From: Leptolyngbya sp. FACHB-321
Lineage (GTDB): Bacteria > Cyanobacteriota > Cyanobacteriia > Leptolyngbyales > Leptolyngbyaceae
Length of the DNA: 64,000 bases
Direction of reading: 5' to 3'
Assembly: GCF_014695975.1 (NCBI RefSeq)
Contig: NZ_JACJPI010000081.1
Coordinates: 294,138 to 358,137 of the forward strand
Below, in pieces: positions 47,023 through 54,943 of this stretch. Within the stretch, counting starts at the first letter, position 1, and every line of letters starts with the position of its first letter. The position numbers and the translations under genes were made by a program. The notes below the pieces were generated by a model. It was not told where the DNA came from. It was given only the letters and a program-made list of their open reading frames with translations, and searched no databases.

Positions 47023-47931
47023 ATGCTGGTGCAAACGAGTGTTTCTTCGCTGCCGTTCCTAGGTTCTGATGTCGCGGCGACCTACGACAACGCCAAAGTT
47101 GTGATTTTGCCTATTCCTTATGAAGCGACAACGACCTATCGTCGGGGCTGTGAGCATGGTCCAGATGCCATTCTCAATGCGTCACAGCAGGTCGAGTATT
47201 ACGACGAAGAACTCGATCGTGAATTGTGGGAGGTTGGGCTTTACACGCATGAGGCGATCGCTGATACCCGTAACGCTCAGAAAGTTTCCTCTGAAGCAAT
47301 GCTCCGCGTGACGCAGGAGACGGTTTACAAGCTCGTTTCAGACGGTAAGTTCGTGATCTCGCTGGGTGGGGAACATAGCATCACAACGGGTGTTGTCGAA
47401 GCGTATCGGCAGGCAAATCCAGGAGAAGCCTTTACAGTCGTACAGGTGGATGCCCACGGCGATTTGCGCTATGAATACGAAGGTTCCATCCACAATCACG
47501 CTTGCGTCATGCGGCGGGTTGTCGATATGGGTTTGCCAACATTACAGGTAGGCATTCGCAGCATCTGTAAAGAAGAAGCAGATCTCATTAAAGAGAAGCA
47601 GCTTCCTGTCTTCCGGGCGCGGGAAATTGTTGCCCAACCAGACTGGATCGATCGCGCCCTTGCCAGCATCAAAACTGAGAAGGTCTTCATCACAATTGAT
47701 CTTGATGGTATCGATCCTACGCTCATTCCCGGTGTGGGTACCCCCGAACCCGGTGGCTTAAACTGGTATAACCTGCTCACCTTTATTCAGCGCATCTTTG
47801 CGGCTCATGATGTTATTGGCTGTGATGTCATGGAGCTTGCTCCTATTACTGATTCTGTTGTCTCAGAGTTTACGGCAGCTAAACTGGTCTATAAACTAAT
47901 TGGTTATCACGCGATCGCGCAAAGTTGGTAA
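47023..47931 (+). CDS. speB: agmatinase/ureohydrolase
   Basis: The 302-residue ureohydrolase has GCEHGPDAIL, SLGGEHSITTGVVEAY, DAHGDLRYEYEGS (metal), HNHACVMRRV, and DLDGIDPTLIPGVGTPEPGG (metal). It probably hydrolyses agmatine to putrescine and urea using Mn2+. Some cyanobacterial family members hydrolyse guanidine instead, so substrate is not certain; the length suits the shorter agmatinase-type group. ATG 47023. Confidence 0.92.
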   Translation: MLVQTSVSSLPFLGSDVAATYDNAKVVILPIPYEATTTYRRGCEHGPDAILNASQQVEYYDEELDRELWEVGLYTHEAIADTRNAQKVSSEAMLRVTQETVYKLVSDGKFVISLGGEHSITTGVVEAYRQANPGEAFTVVQVDAHGDLRYEYEGSIHNHACVMRRVVDMGLPTLQVGIRSICKEEADLIKEKQLPVFRAREIVAQPDWIDRALASIKTEKVFITIDLDGIDPTLIPGVGTPEPGGLNWYNLLTFIQRIFAAHDVIGCDVMELAPITDSVVSEFTAAKLVYKLIGYHAIAQSW

Positions 47932-48118
47932 TAGCTATTAGTTTTTAGTCGTTAGTTTTTAGAAGAAGTCAGAATTTAGGGAGTAGGAAAGAGGGCTTAG
48001 GGAAAGCAGATGTGCAATTCAAAATTTTCTCGCCTCCCCAAACCCTCTTGCTCCGCTAACAACTAAAACTACTCCTTAACGACGCCTCTATCCCCTTCGT
48101 TTCACCAAGATTCACTGC

Positions 48119-48664
48119 ATGGAAAAAATGAGTACCGTGATTGGCTGCTATGCTCCTGACTTTGAGATCCCAGGCATTGATGGCTCCGTTCATCATCTGG
48201 CACGCTATCTTGAGCGGTTTCGCGCTGTAGGGGTTGTATTTATGTGCAATCACTGCCCCTACGTGCATCGCCATCTCGATCGCCTCAAGCAGATTCAGGC
48301 AGAATTCCAAGACCAGGGCGTGACCTTAATTGGTATCAATGCGAACGATGCTGATCGCTATCCTGATGATAGCTTTGACAATATGAAGCAGTTTGCCGCT
48401 GCCAATCAACTGAACTTTCCCTATCTGCGGGATGTGACGCAAGAGGTTGCCCAAAGCTTTGGCGCTGAAAAAACACCTCATATCTTTCTACTGAACCAGC
48501 AGGGTGTGCTGTGCTACAGCGGCTCGGTAGATGACAGCCCCAACGATCCTGATTCTGTGCAGGTACAGTATCTGCGTGACGCGATCGCTCAAATTTTGAG
48601 CAATGCCCCGATTACGCCAACCTCTACCCAGCCTGTGGGTTGTTCAGTCAAATGGCGTGCGTAA
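48119..48664 (+). CDS. redoxin/thioredoxin-fold protein
   Basis: The 181-residue protein is an AhpC/TSA-type thioredoxin fold: APDFEIPGIDGSVHHLARYL, GVVFMCNHCPYVHRH (CxxC-like CNHC), LIGINANDADRYPDDSF, and EKTPHIFLLNQQG. It likely reduces disulfides or peroxide; the CNHC site suggests a thiol-disulfide role. Two nearby ATGs (48119 and 48128) are possible. No partner gene was seen. Confidence 0.9.
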   Translation: MEKMSTVIGCYAPDFEIPGIDGSVHHLARYLERFRAVGVVFMCNHCPYVHRHLDRLKQIQAEFQDQGVTLIGINANDADRYPDDSFDNMKQFAAANQLNFPYLRDVTQEVAQSFGAEKTPHIFLLNQQGVLCYSGSVDDSPNDPDSVQVQYLRDAIAQILSNAPITPTSTQPVGCSVKWRA

Positions 48665-48701
48665 ATTGGGATACAACCATACCTGCCCTCTTTTCACCTG
48701 C

Positions 48702-48726
48702 TCAGTAGAAGAACTTTGAGCCATTT
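48702..48726. repeat. 25-base dispersed repeat, copy 2
   Basis: TCAGTAGAAGAACTTTGAGCCATTT matches the copy at 43902-43926 at 22 of 25 bases. It lies in the gap between the redoxin and moaC. Confidence 0.7.
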
Positions 48727-48772
48727 CTGATGCTCTCTCCTAACCTAAGAGGGCACTTATGGCGCGTCAGTC

Positions 48773-49291
48773 TTAGCCTTCAAACTGATAGTCGCCTGTT
48801 TTGCCGCCTGTTTTACTAAGCAAGTGGATATTTTCGATTTGCATTGATTTGTCGAGCGCTTTTGCCATGTCATAGAGAGTCAAAGCCGCGATCGAAACAG
48901 CAGTAAGCGCTTCCATCTCGACACCCGTTTCAGCTTTGGTTCTCACAGTCGCCTCAATGCGGTAGCCCGGTAGAGTTGGTTCTGGCAGCAATTGAACTTC
49001 GACTTTATGCAGCGGTAGGGGGTGGCAAAGGGGAATCAGTTGAGCCGTTTGCTTGGCTGCCATGATGCCTGCGAGTCGTGCTGTACCTAACACGTCGCCT
49101 TTAGGAGCATTGCCTGCCGCAATTGCCGTAAAGGTCGCAGGCAGCATTCGTACCTGCCCAACTGCGATTGCTTCTCGAACGGTCTGCTGTTTCGTAGACA
49201 CATCAACCATCTGCGCTTGTCCCTGAGAATCGAGATGCGTTAGGGCTTGATTGGCAGGAGAAGCAGGAATATCAGAGAAATTTTGTATCAT
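48773..49291 (-). CDS. moaC: molybdenum cofactor biosynthesis protein C (cyclic pyranopterin monophosphate synthase)
   Basis: The protein, about 172 residues, contains the MoaC signatures [48 protein letters not shown] and [23 protein letters not shown]. It makes cyclic pyranopterin monophosphate with MoaA. ATG 49291 is preferred to one at 49312, which has no ribosome-binding site; both are possible. The start region overlaps the likely tRNA promoter. Confidence 0.94.
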   Translation of the reverse strand: MIQNFSDIPASPANQALTHLDSQGQAQMVDVSTKQQTVREAIAVGQVRMLPATFTAIAAGNAPKGDVLGTARLAGIMAAKQTAQLIPLCHPLPLHKVEVQLLPEPTLPGYRIEATVRTKAETGVEMEALTAVSIAALTLYDMAKALDKSMQIENIHLLSKTGGKTGDYQFEG

Positions 49292-49325
49292 TGCTATAGT
49301 GTATGATAACATTGTGATCTTGCAG

Positions 49326-49399
49326 GGGCTTGTAGCTCAGTGGACTAGAGCACGCGGCTACGAACCGCGGTGTCGGGGGTTCGAATCCCTCCTAGCCCG
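49326..49399 (+). tRNA. tRNA-Arg (anticodon ACG)
   Basis: A 74-base cloverleaf: acceptor GGGCTTG pairs with CTAGCCC (one T-T mismatch), anticodon arm CGCGG-CTACGAA-CCGCG with anticodon ACG, and T arm GGGGG-TTCGAAT-CCCTC. The discriminator base is G; CCA is not encoded. ACG is normally modified to ICG to read CGU, CGC and CGA. Confidence 0.95.
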
Positions 49400-49409
49400 T
49401 CCCTCAAAG

Positions 49410-49450
49410 AATCGCCGTGTCATTCTACTACGATTGGCACGGCGATTTTT
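49410..49450 (+). terminator. terminator after tRNA-Arg
   Basis: AATCGCCGTG (49410-49419) and CACGGCGATT (49438-49447) form a perfect 10-bp stem with an 18-base loop, ending in TTTTT. It is positioned just after the tRNA. Confidence 0.8.
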
Positions 49451-49499
49451 ATGCCCCTATGCTTTTATAGCTAGCAGCTTTTGTCATATAGCGGCAGTC

Positions 49500-49970
49500 A
49501 TGTTTCATGTTTTCGTTTATGGCACGCTGAAGCCAGGTGAAAGTAATCACCAAATCTGTGCGAGTAGCGTTTTAGAAGCGCGTCCTGCAATCGCGCAGGG
49601 TCAATTGTACGCCTTACCCTTTGGCTACCCAGCGATGGTGCTTAGCACGACAACATGGGATAGAAGCTCGATTGTTCGTGGCATCCTATTATCCTTTGCA
49701 GATTCAGGCATTTTGGACGTTCTAGATACTTATGAGCAGCATGATCCAGAAATATTTCGTTGTTACGTCCCCCATTTGGTTCTAGCGCAGCATCAGTACG
49801 ATCGTATGCAAATAAAAGCATACGACCAGGCTCAACGCTTTTTAGGATTTGCCTGGTCGTATGTGATGTCGTTAGAACAAATTAAACGATTGGGTGGCAC
49901 TTACTTGCCAAGTGGTCAGTGGCAGCAGGCAGAGCAATACTATGCCGAGTTACCGCCAACTTTAAACTAA
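49500..49970 (+). CDS. gamma-glutamylcyclotransferase/AIG2-like protein
   Basis: The 156-residue protein begins MFHVFVYGTLKPGESNH, the AIG2/GGCT signature, followed by GQLYALPFGYPAMVL and a LDTYEQHDPEIFRCY segment typical of the family. It could cleave gamma-glutamyl peptides, but family members vary. The longer frame starting at 49251 reads through the tRNA and is not the gene. ATG 49500. Confidence 0.88.
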   Translation: MFHVFVYGTLKPGESNHQICASSVLEARPAIAQGQLYALPFGYPAMVLSTTTWDRSSIVRGILLSFADSGILDVLDTYEQHDPEIFRCYVPHLVLAQHQYDRMQIKAYDQAQRFLGFAWSYVMSLEQIKRLGGTYLPSGQWQQAEQYYAELPPTLN

Positions 49971-50038
49971 CCAATGGCGCATACTTACAAGACTCTAGTT
50001 TAAAGGGTTTAACCTGGCAACTGATACTCGCTCAAATA

Positions 50039-50635
50039 CTAGGGAGTACTTGTGCTGGGAGCCTCAGGGATCGTCGCTTCCTTGCTAGAAGCATTAGGCA
50101 CCACAACGGGCGTTTTGGGAATATCTACTAAGGGCTTATCGAGTGCGACCAATAAGACCTCGTTAGCATTTCCTTGAGGACGGTCGATTGCTGTTGGCTG
50201 CTGCGTTTCTTTAGCAAGCTGAGGGAGGGGAGACTGCTGATCGGGTAGTATGCTGCTTGCCAGTGCACCAATAAATAGAGCGGCGATCGCTGCACCACCC
50301 CAGATAAGAGACAGCTTTGGCTTTTGGTCTACGCGAGCCAACACTTGACTCACTGTTTGTTCTGTAGCCTGAGGCGACGAAACTGGTGCAGGCAAACCTT
50401 GCAGACCATGACGCAGTTTCAACAAACGAGCATAGAGGCGCTGTACCGTTGGTTCGTTGTCCAACCACTCCTCTACTTGCTTGCGTTCGGCTGCAGTCAC
50501 TTCCCCATCTAGGTAAGCACTGAGCAGTTCAAACCGATCGCGCTGGATCGAATTGGGTGAGCATGAAGACGAATTTTGACCATTCATGGGAGGCGGCTGA
50601 CGGTGATCGTTTGAAGGGTTGAAGTTAGAGGACAT
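50039..50635 (-). CDS. anti-sigma factor, single-pass
   Basis: The roughly 198-residue protein has an N-terminal Asn/Ser/Pro-rich part, a soluble domain with RFELLSAYLDGEVTAAERKQVEEWLDNEP (anti-sigma ASD-like helices; no clear zinc Cys set), one transmembrane helix (IWGGAAIAALFIGALASSI, about 115-135 of the longer frame) and a Pro/Thr/Ser-rich extracytoplasmic tail. It lies downstream of an ECF sigma gene on the same strand, so it likely restrains it. ATG 50635 is chosen; a GTG at 50668 is an alternative. Confidence 0.85.
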   Translation of the reverse strand: MSSNFNPSNDHRQPPPMNGQNSSSCSPNSIQRDRFELLSAYLDGEVTAAERKQVEEWLDNEPTVQRLYARLLKLRHGLQGLPAPVSSPQATEQTVSQVLARVDQKPKLSLIWGGAAIAALFIGALASSILPDQQSPLPQLAKETQQPTAIDRPQGNANEVLLVALDKPLVDIPKTPVVVPNASSKEATIPEAPSTSTP

Positions 50636-50819
50636 TGGGGCACCACGTCGTGTGTTGAGAGAACGCACCTAGAAACTGAGAAACAAGCAAGGAGAGAGAT
50701 ATGAGTTGGAAAAAACAGAACGAATCACCAGAAACGGTATGCTACCTAGTCATTAGTAAAGCTTAAGTGACGGGATTAGGCGATAGTCTTAAAGAAGAAG
50801 TTGTTAACTATCGTTGCTG

Positions 50820-51476
50820 TCATTCGTTTCCATCTAAATAGCTTTGAAGTTGAGATTGTAGGCGCAAGCGCGCTCTCGCAATTCTTGACTTTACCGTTCC
50901 TAACGAAACGCCAGTGATCTCCGCAATCTCTTCGTATGCCATGCCTTGAATTTCGCGTAGCACGATCGTTGTGCGGAAAACGTCTGGCAAGTCAGCGATC
51001 GCAGACTGTAGCTGATCGTAAAACTCTCGTGTTGTCAGAGTCTCATCTGGTCCCGGCGTATCCGAGGCGATCTCCCAATCCATTTCACCATCCTCAACCG
51101 CCAAACGGGCATCCAGCGATAGCGGCTGGCGATGACGCTTGCGCTTACGCAACTCGTCATAAAAGAGATTGGTAGCAATACGGCTTAACCACCCCCGGAA
51201 CTTCATTGGCTCTTGCAAACGCTTGATGTGCCGATAGACCCGAATCCATACTTCCTGCACTAGGTCTGACCGATCTTGCCAGTCAGGCGCTAAGTAGTAA
51301 AGCACCCGTTCAACATGGGACTGATGACGACGGAGCAGTTCTGCAAAAGCCGCTTTGTCTGGGCTATGCCCAAGCTGACATTGCAAAACCAGGTCAACGT
51401 TAGAAAGTTTTTCGGCTGGTAGTGATGGTTCGGCAGCTCTGGGCAGTGACCAAGAGGTAAAAACGGACTGGTTCAT
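50820..51476 (-). CDS. sigG: ECF RNA polymerase sigma factor, SigG-like
   Basis: The 218-residue protein has sigma-70 region 2 (FAELLRRHQSHVERVLYYL, RSDLVQEVWIRVYRHI, FRGWLSRIATNLFYDELRKRKR) and region 4 (DLPDVFRTTIVLREIQGMAYEEIAEITGVSLGTVKSRIARAR). There is no region 1 or 3, so it is an ECF factor. The MNQS start at 51476 fits cyanobacterial SigG; a longer frame from 51566 adds poor sequence. Together with the anti-sigma gene it should sense envelope or oxidative stress. Confidence 0.9.
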   Translation of the reverse strand: MNQSVFTSWSLPRAAEPSLPAEKLSNVDLVLQCQLGHSPDKAAFAELLRRHQSHVERVLYYLAPDWQDRSDLVQEVWIRVYRHIKRLQEPMKFRGWLSRIATNLFYDELRKRKRHRQPLSLDARLAVEDGEMDWEIASDTPGPDETLTTREFYDQLQSAIADLPDVFRTTIVLREIQGMAYEEIAEITGVSLGTVKSRIARARLRLQSQLQSYLDGNE

Positions 51477-51575
51477 GGACTGCGTCGTTCTTAGACATTC
51501 CATACTCAGTGACGGTTCTGCTCTGGCTAAAGTTCCCATAACAAGCGTTAAACCGGGTGCGCTCAAACCATGTTT

Positions 51576-51749
51576 TTACTGGAACAAACTCCGCAGAAGC
51601 GGGCTATCGTGCAGCGCCTGGGCGACATTAACAGAATGTGGGGCTGCCTGAGCTACGACAGTAGGCTGACTGGGAGACTGAGCACCCATACCGATAAAGA
51701 TATTGAGCGAGAACGTAATTGTGCCAGCTAGTAGTAATTTCTCGAACAT
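51576..51749 (-). CDS. small exported peptide upstream of the sigma gene
   Basis: A 57-codon gene begins at ATG 51749 with an AGAGGAGCG ribosome-binding site. It has a hydrophobic signal (MFEKLLLAGTITFSLNIFIG) and a possible cleavage after AQA, leaving about 20 residues ending in SLFQ. The strong ribosome-binding site supports translation. It is co-directional with the sigma and anti-sigma genes, roughly 100 bases before the sigma start. Function unknown; the family was not recognised. Confidence 0.65.
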   Translation of the reverse strand: MFEKLLLAGTITFSLNIFIGMGAQSPSQPTVVAQAAPHSVNVAQALHDSPLLRSLFQ

Positions 51750-52171
51750 AGTCGCTCCTCTTGCATTCAAACCACACCACATGGTTCTTGGACAAAACTA
51801 AGGTTCAGTTACAGGAAACCCGGCTGGTATTCCAGAAGGCTCTTACATCACTTCAACGAAATCCTGTTCATAATGTGCCCATTTTGATGAAAGGATTTGC
51901 CTAAAATAATCAAGAGAAAATAAAGCTTGCTCACGAAATTTTATAAGCTGAAGCTCTTGTAACGGGCGCATTACTCTATTGGCTGCTGATCCCCCATCAT
52001 TCCTGACGTTAATTTTATGGAACGTTGATTTTGTATGTGCTGAAGATCGATCAATAGGGAAAGTAGCGCACAACTGCTACTGTCGGTACCCAGTTCAAAG
52101 AGTCACTGCCTGCCATTGCCGGAGTCGATTAATCCGAGTAGATTGAAGGTAAGGCTATCGAGCGCTAAACA
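51750..52171. other. divergent gap before the L,D-transpeptidase gene
   Basis: About 420 bases, no supported gene. A 76-codon minus frame (51843-52073) has no domain or ribosome-binding site of note. Promoters for the peptide-sigma operon and for the transpeptidase should lie here. Confidence 0.45.
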
Positions 52172-52789
52172 ATGACTGCAACTGTTCGAGACGATCGCCT
52201 TTCTCGGAGCATGATGTTTATCTGTGTCGGTGCTGCATTAGTGCTGCTGGGTATTCAGTGGCGTGCCTGGGCAGCCGATGCTCAAAGCACATCAAGCTTG
52301 GACAGAAACGCTCTTACAAAGGTTAAACAAGCCTTTAGCAACGGCAAGAATGCCATGAATGCAAAGGTCTCTACTACTGATGCAACGGCACTGGCAAAAA
52401 AAGGTGTGAAGCTGATCGTTGACCTAAGCGATCGCCAAGTGTCGGTGTATCGAGAGGAGCAATTAGTAACAAGCTATCCGATCGCCATTGGGCAAGCGGG
52501 TTGGGAAACGCCAAGCGGGTCTTTCCAGGTGCTGGAAATGCAGCGTGACCCTAAATGGCAGCATCCAATTACAGGTGAAGTAGTCCCGGCAGGATCGGAC
52601 AACCCGCTCGGCAAGCGTTGGATTGGGTTTTTGTATGCAGGACGCACACATATCGGCTTCCACGGTACTAACCAGGAAGACCTAATTGGGCAGGCAGTGT
52701 CTCATGGCTGCATCCGTATGCGTAATCGAGATGTGCTGGCGCTCTATGAGCAGGTTGCACCAGGAACAACAGTGAATGTACGTCCGTGA
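52172..52789 (+). CDS. L,D-transpeptidase (YkuD family)
   Basis: The 205-residue protein has an N-terminal membrane anchor or signal (about 14-33), and a YkuD domain with HGTNQEDLIG and the active-site SHGCIRMRNRDV. The Cys and His needed for catalysis are present. It would make 3-3 or related crosslinks in peptidoglycan at the cell surface. ATG 52172. Confidence 0.92.
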   Translation: MTATVRDDRLSRSMMFICVGAALVLLGIQWRAWAADAQSTSSLDRNALTKVKQAFSNGKNAMNAKVSTTDATALAKKGVKLIVDLSDRQVSVYREEQLVTSYPIAIGQAGWETPSGSFQVLEMQRDPKWQHPITGEVVPAGSDNPLGKRWIGFLYAGRTHIGFHGTNQEDLIGQAVSHGCIRMRNRDVLALYEQVAPGTTVNVRP

Positions 52790-52860
52790 GGGCAATTAAG
52801 GTAAAAGGCAAAAGTGAGAATGGGCTTACTTTTACCTTTTGCCTTCTCACGTCTTACTTT

Positions 52861-53412
52861 TTAATTCGGTGCTCCTGGCTGCGGCTCAAAGCTGGGCGCA
52901 TATGCTTGCAGCAATGCACTCACTTGAGTCAGGATCTCATCGCCAGAGTTTTTGCCAATTGCCTGCCGCTCTGGAAAGAATTCGGGACGATCGAGGTTGC
53001 GGGCGATCGCTTCACCGACCTGTTGAGCAATTAAGCCCTGTAGTTCTTCTTTCGCTCGCTGCCGCTGATAGGTTGCCCCTTCTTCCGTTGTGGCATAGAG
53101 AGGCAGCAAGCGGTTCAGCGCATAGGCGGCAATGTCACCCAAATCTAGGGTGCGATCGCTCGTTGCCTCAATTTCAGCCACGCGGGCAATCGCCTCCGTG
53201 AGTACCAATTCTTCCATCACGTTGATAAACTGCTTGCGAGGAACTGCTACCACTTCCCCAGTCAAGAGCGCCCCCATCAATCGATCGAGTGACATATACT
53301 CCTCGATCGACAGTTCTGAAGCCGTATCACAAATCCTGCCAACCTCTGCTTCCATCGCTGGAGTGAGGTAGCCGTCTTGCAGCGCCTGCTCCACGATTTT
53401 TTCAATGCTCAT
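52861..53412 (-). CDS. ComFB-like protein
   Basis: The 183-residue protein contains INVMEELVLTEAIARV and DIAAYALNRLLPLYATTEEG, the late-competence ComFB domain. ComFB proteins in cyanobacteria and Bacillus have been linked to competence, motility and cyclic dinucleotide binding. No DNA-uptake gene lies nearby. The N-terminal 55 residues are an extra helical part. Function is inferred from domain only. Confidence 0.8.
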   Translation of the reverse strand: MSIEKIVEQALQDGYLTPAMEAEVGRICDTASELSIEEYMSLDRLMGALLTGEVVAVPRKQFINVMEELVLTEAIARVAEIEATSDRTLDLGDIAAYALNRLLPLYATTEEGATYQRQRAKEELQGLIAQQVGEAIARNLDRPEFFPERQAIGKNSGDEILTQVSALLQAYAPSFEPQPGAPN

Positions 53413-53518
53413 AATGCCTCTAAACTCCGCAGCGCCGTTTTTCGACGATTAGCCTTGCATAATCTTGCCCCAGAATGCACATCCAGTATCAACTTAATCG
53501 AACTTTCCAACGGTAAAG

Positions 53519-54481
53519 TTATTCAAACCCTTTATTACGCCAAGGCACCGGGTCAACCGCTTGACCGTTCACATATAAGCCCCAGTGGAGGTGTGGACCT
53601 GTGGAGGCACCGGTTCCGCCCAAAGCTCCAATGACTTGACCCGCTTTCACCATGTCGCCATTTTTGACCTTGATCTGGCTCAAGTGTAAGAAGATGCTTT
53701 CTACCCCCTGCCCATGGTCAATGCCAATACAGTTGCCATGGATCACAAACCCTTTTGCTTCTTGCCCTACTAACGCGACCCGTCCAGCCGCAGGCGCAAT
53801 AATTGGTGATCCGTAGGCTCCTGCGTAATCTACACCGCGATGGTAGTAGTCATTAGCAAACTTGCCGTTGTAGTAGCGACGTACGCCGTAGCCTGTGGTG
53901 ATAGGTCCATTATTCGGTTTACGGAAGGAGCCGCTCCACATTTTTTGAGGTGTGACAAGTTTCTTGAAGGCATCGACGCGATCGAATTCAAAGTCTGACA
54001 AATCTTGATCCTTACCAGGCGGCAACCAAATGGATTGGGTAGGGAATTTGCGCCCCCGGAGCTGTAGTGCCAGTTCTTTCGTTTCGTTGCTATCGCTCAC
54101 CCGCAGCTTCAGGGCACCGGGTTTATCAAGTGGGGTCGTTGGCAACAGCGCCCGAAATCGATCGTTGCCAACTGGAAAGGTAGGATAGGTCCGGTTGCCC
54201 AGGCTTACTGTTGGTGCTGTGCTGGCAGCAGTAGAATTAATGGTGACAGCTAACGTATCGCCGAGCTGAGGCTGGCTTGGCGATACGTTAGCTAGCAGCG
54301 CGGTCGCAGGGTTGATGAATGCCAGCCCTACAGCACCGATCGCCAACGTTGCTATCATTGCTCGCCTTACGTTCCGCGACCCGTACTGTTGCCTCATACT
54401 GGACTTATTGCGGTGTGCTGTAGGGGCAAGCCCACTAGTGAGCGTTTGCCACGCTTGACGCACATGATAAAGAATAGGCAT
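53519..54481 (-). CDS. exported M23 family metallopeptidase
   Basis: The 320-residue protein has a basic N-terminus, a signal anchor (about 42-62), an N-terminal beta domain, and a C-terminal LytM domain with YYHRGVDYAG (HxxxD zinc ligands), APAAGRVALVG, GIDHGQGVESIFLHLS, and PHLHWGLYVNG (HxH zinc ligand and catalytic site). All zinc ligands are present, so it is likely an active peptidoglycan endopeptidase. ATG 54481. Confidence 0.92.
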   Translation of the reverse strand: MPILYHVRQAWQTLTSGLAPTAHRNKSSMRQQYGSRNVRRAMIATLAIGAVGLAFINPATALLANVSPSQPQLGDTLAVTINSTAASTAPTVSLGNRTYPTFPVGNDRFRALLPTTPLDKPGALKLRVSDSNETKELALQLRGRKFPTQSIWLPPGKDQDLSDFEFDRVDAFKKLVTPQKMWSGSFRKPNNGPITTGYGVRRYYNGKFANDYYHRGVDYAGAYGSPIIAPAAGRVALVGQEAKGFVIHGNCIGIDHGQGVESIFLHLSQIKVKNGDMVKAGQVIGALGGTGASTGPHLHWGLYVNGQAVDPVPWRNKGFE

Positions 54482-54943
54482 ACCGTCAGTTCCGTTTCGT
54501 TTGCATGACTGGCAGCTAGAATAGCGCCCCTTTGCTCTCGTTTCTATAGCTGCGGTGCTTAGTCAGGATGAAAAGCAGAACAGTAATAATATGTCTGGTT
54601 TTTAACATCCCATGGCTGCGGTGACGGGAACTGCCGATGATGTAGAGCGCAACTAAAGTAGGAGGACTAAATTAAGCACTACTTAGAAACCGGGTTTCGA
54701 CTGCGCTCAATCCGCTGACATACAGGACTGAGAGTATGGAGACTTCGGCGTGAGCGCTCAGTCGAACGTGAAGCCAAAATGCACCTTATAAACAATTACG
54801 CCAGCTACTTATAAGAAAATAAGAAACGGCTTGTTTGGTAGCTCGCTCCTACCGCAAATTTTCTCTCTAGCCGTTCCCCGCTCACCCCAAAAAGTTTGTA
54901 TTCTGATGAGAGAGCCGATACGTTTTTTAACATTTAAGCTGCC
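54482..54943. repeat. gap with short palindromic repeats upstream of the antiporter
   Basis: No gene. A palindrome GAAACCGGGTTTC (54686-54698) overlaps the left arm of an imperfect inverted repeat, TTCGACTGCGCTCA (54696-54709) and TGAGCGCTCAGTCGAA (54751-54766; 14 of 16 match after two indels). Both resemble short dispersed cyanobacterial repeats. Confidence 0.65.

Noticed and set aside
49251..49499. N-terminal extension of the AIG2-like ORF (83 codons)
   Set aside because: It reads straight through the tRNA-Arg gene and its terminator; the family N-terminus begins at ATG 49500.
51843..52073. 76-codon minus-strand frame upstream of the sigma module
   Set aside because: No ribosome-binding site or family features; the composition looks like translated intergenic DNA.
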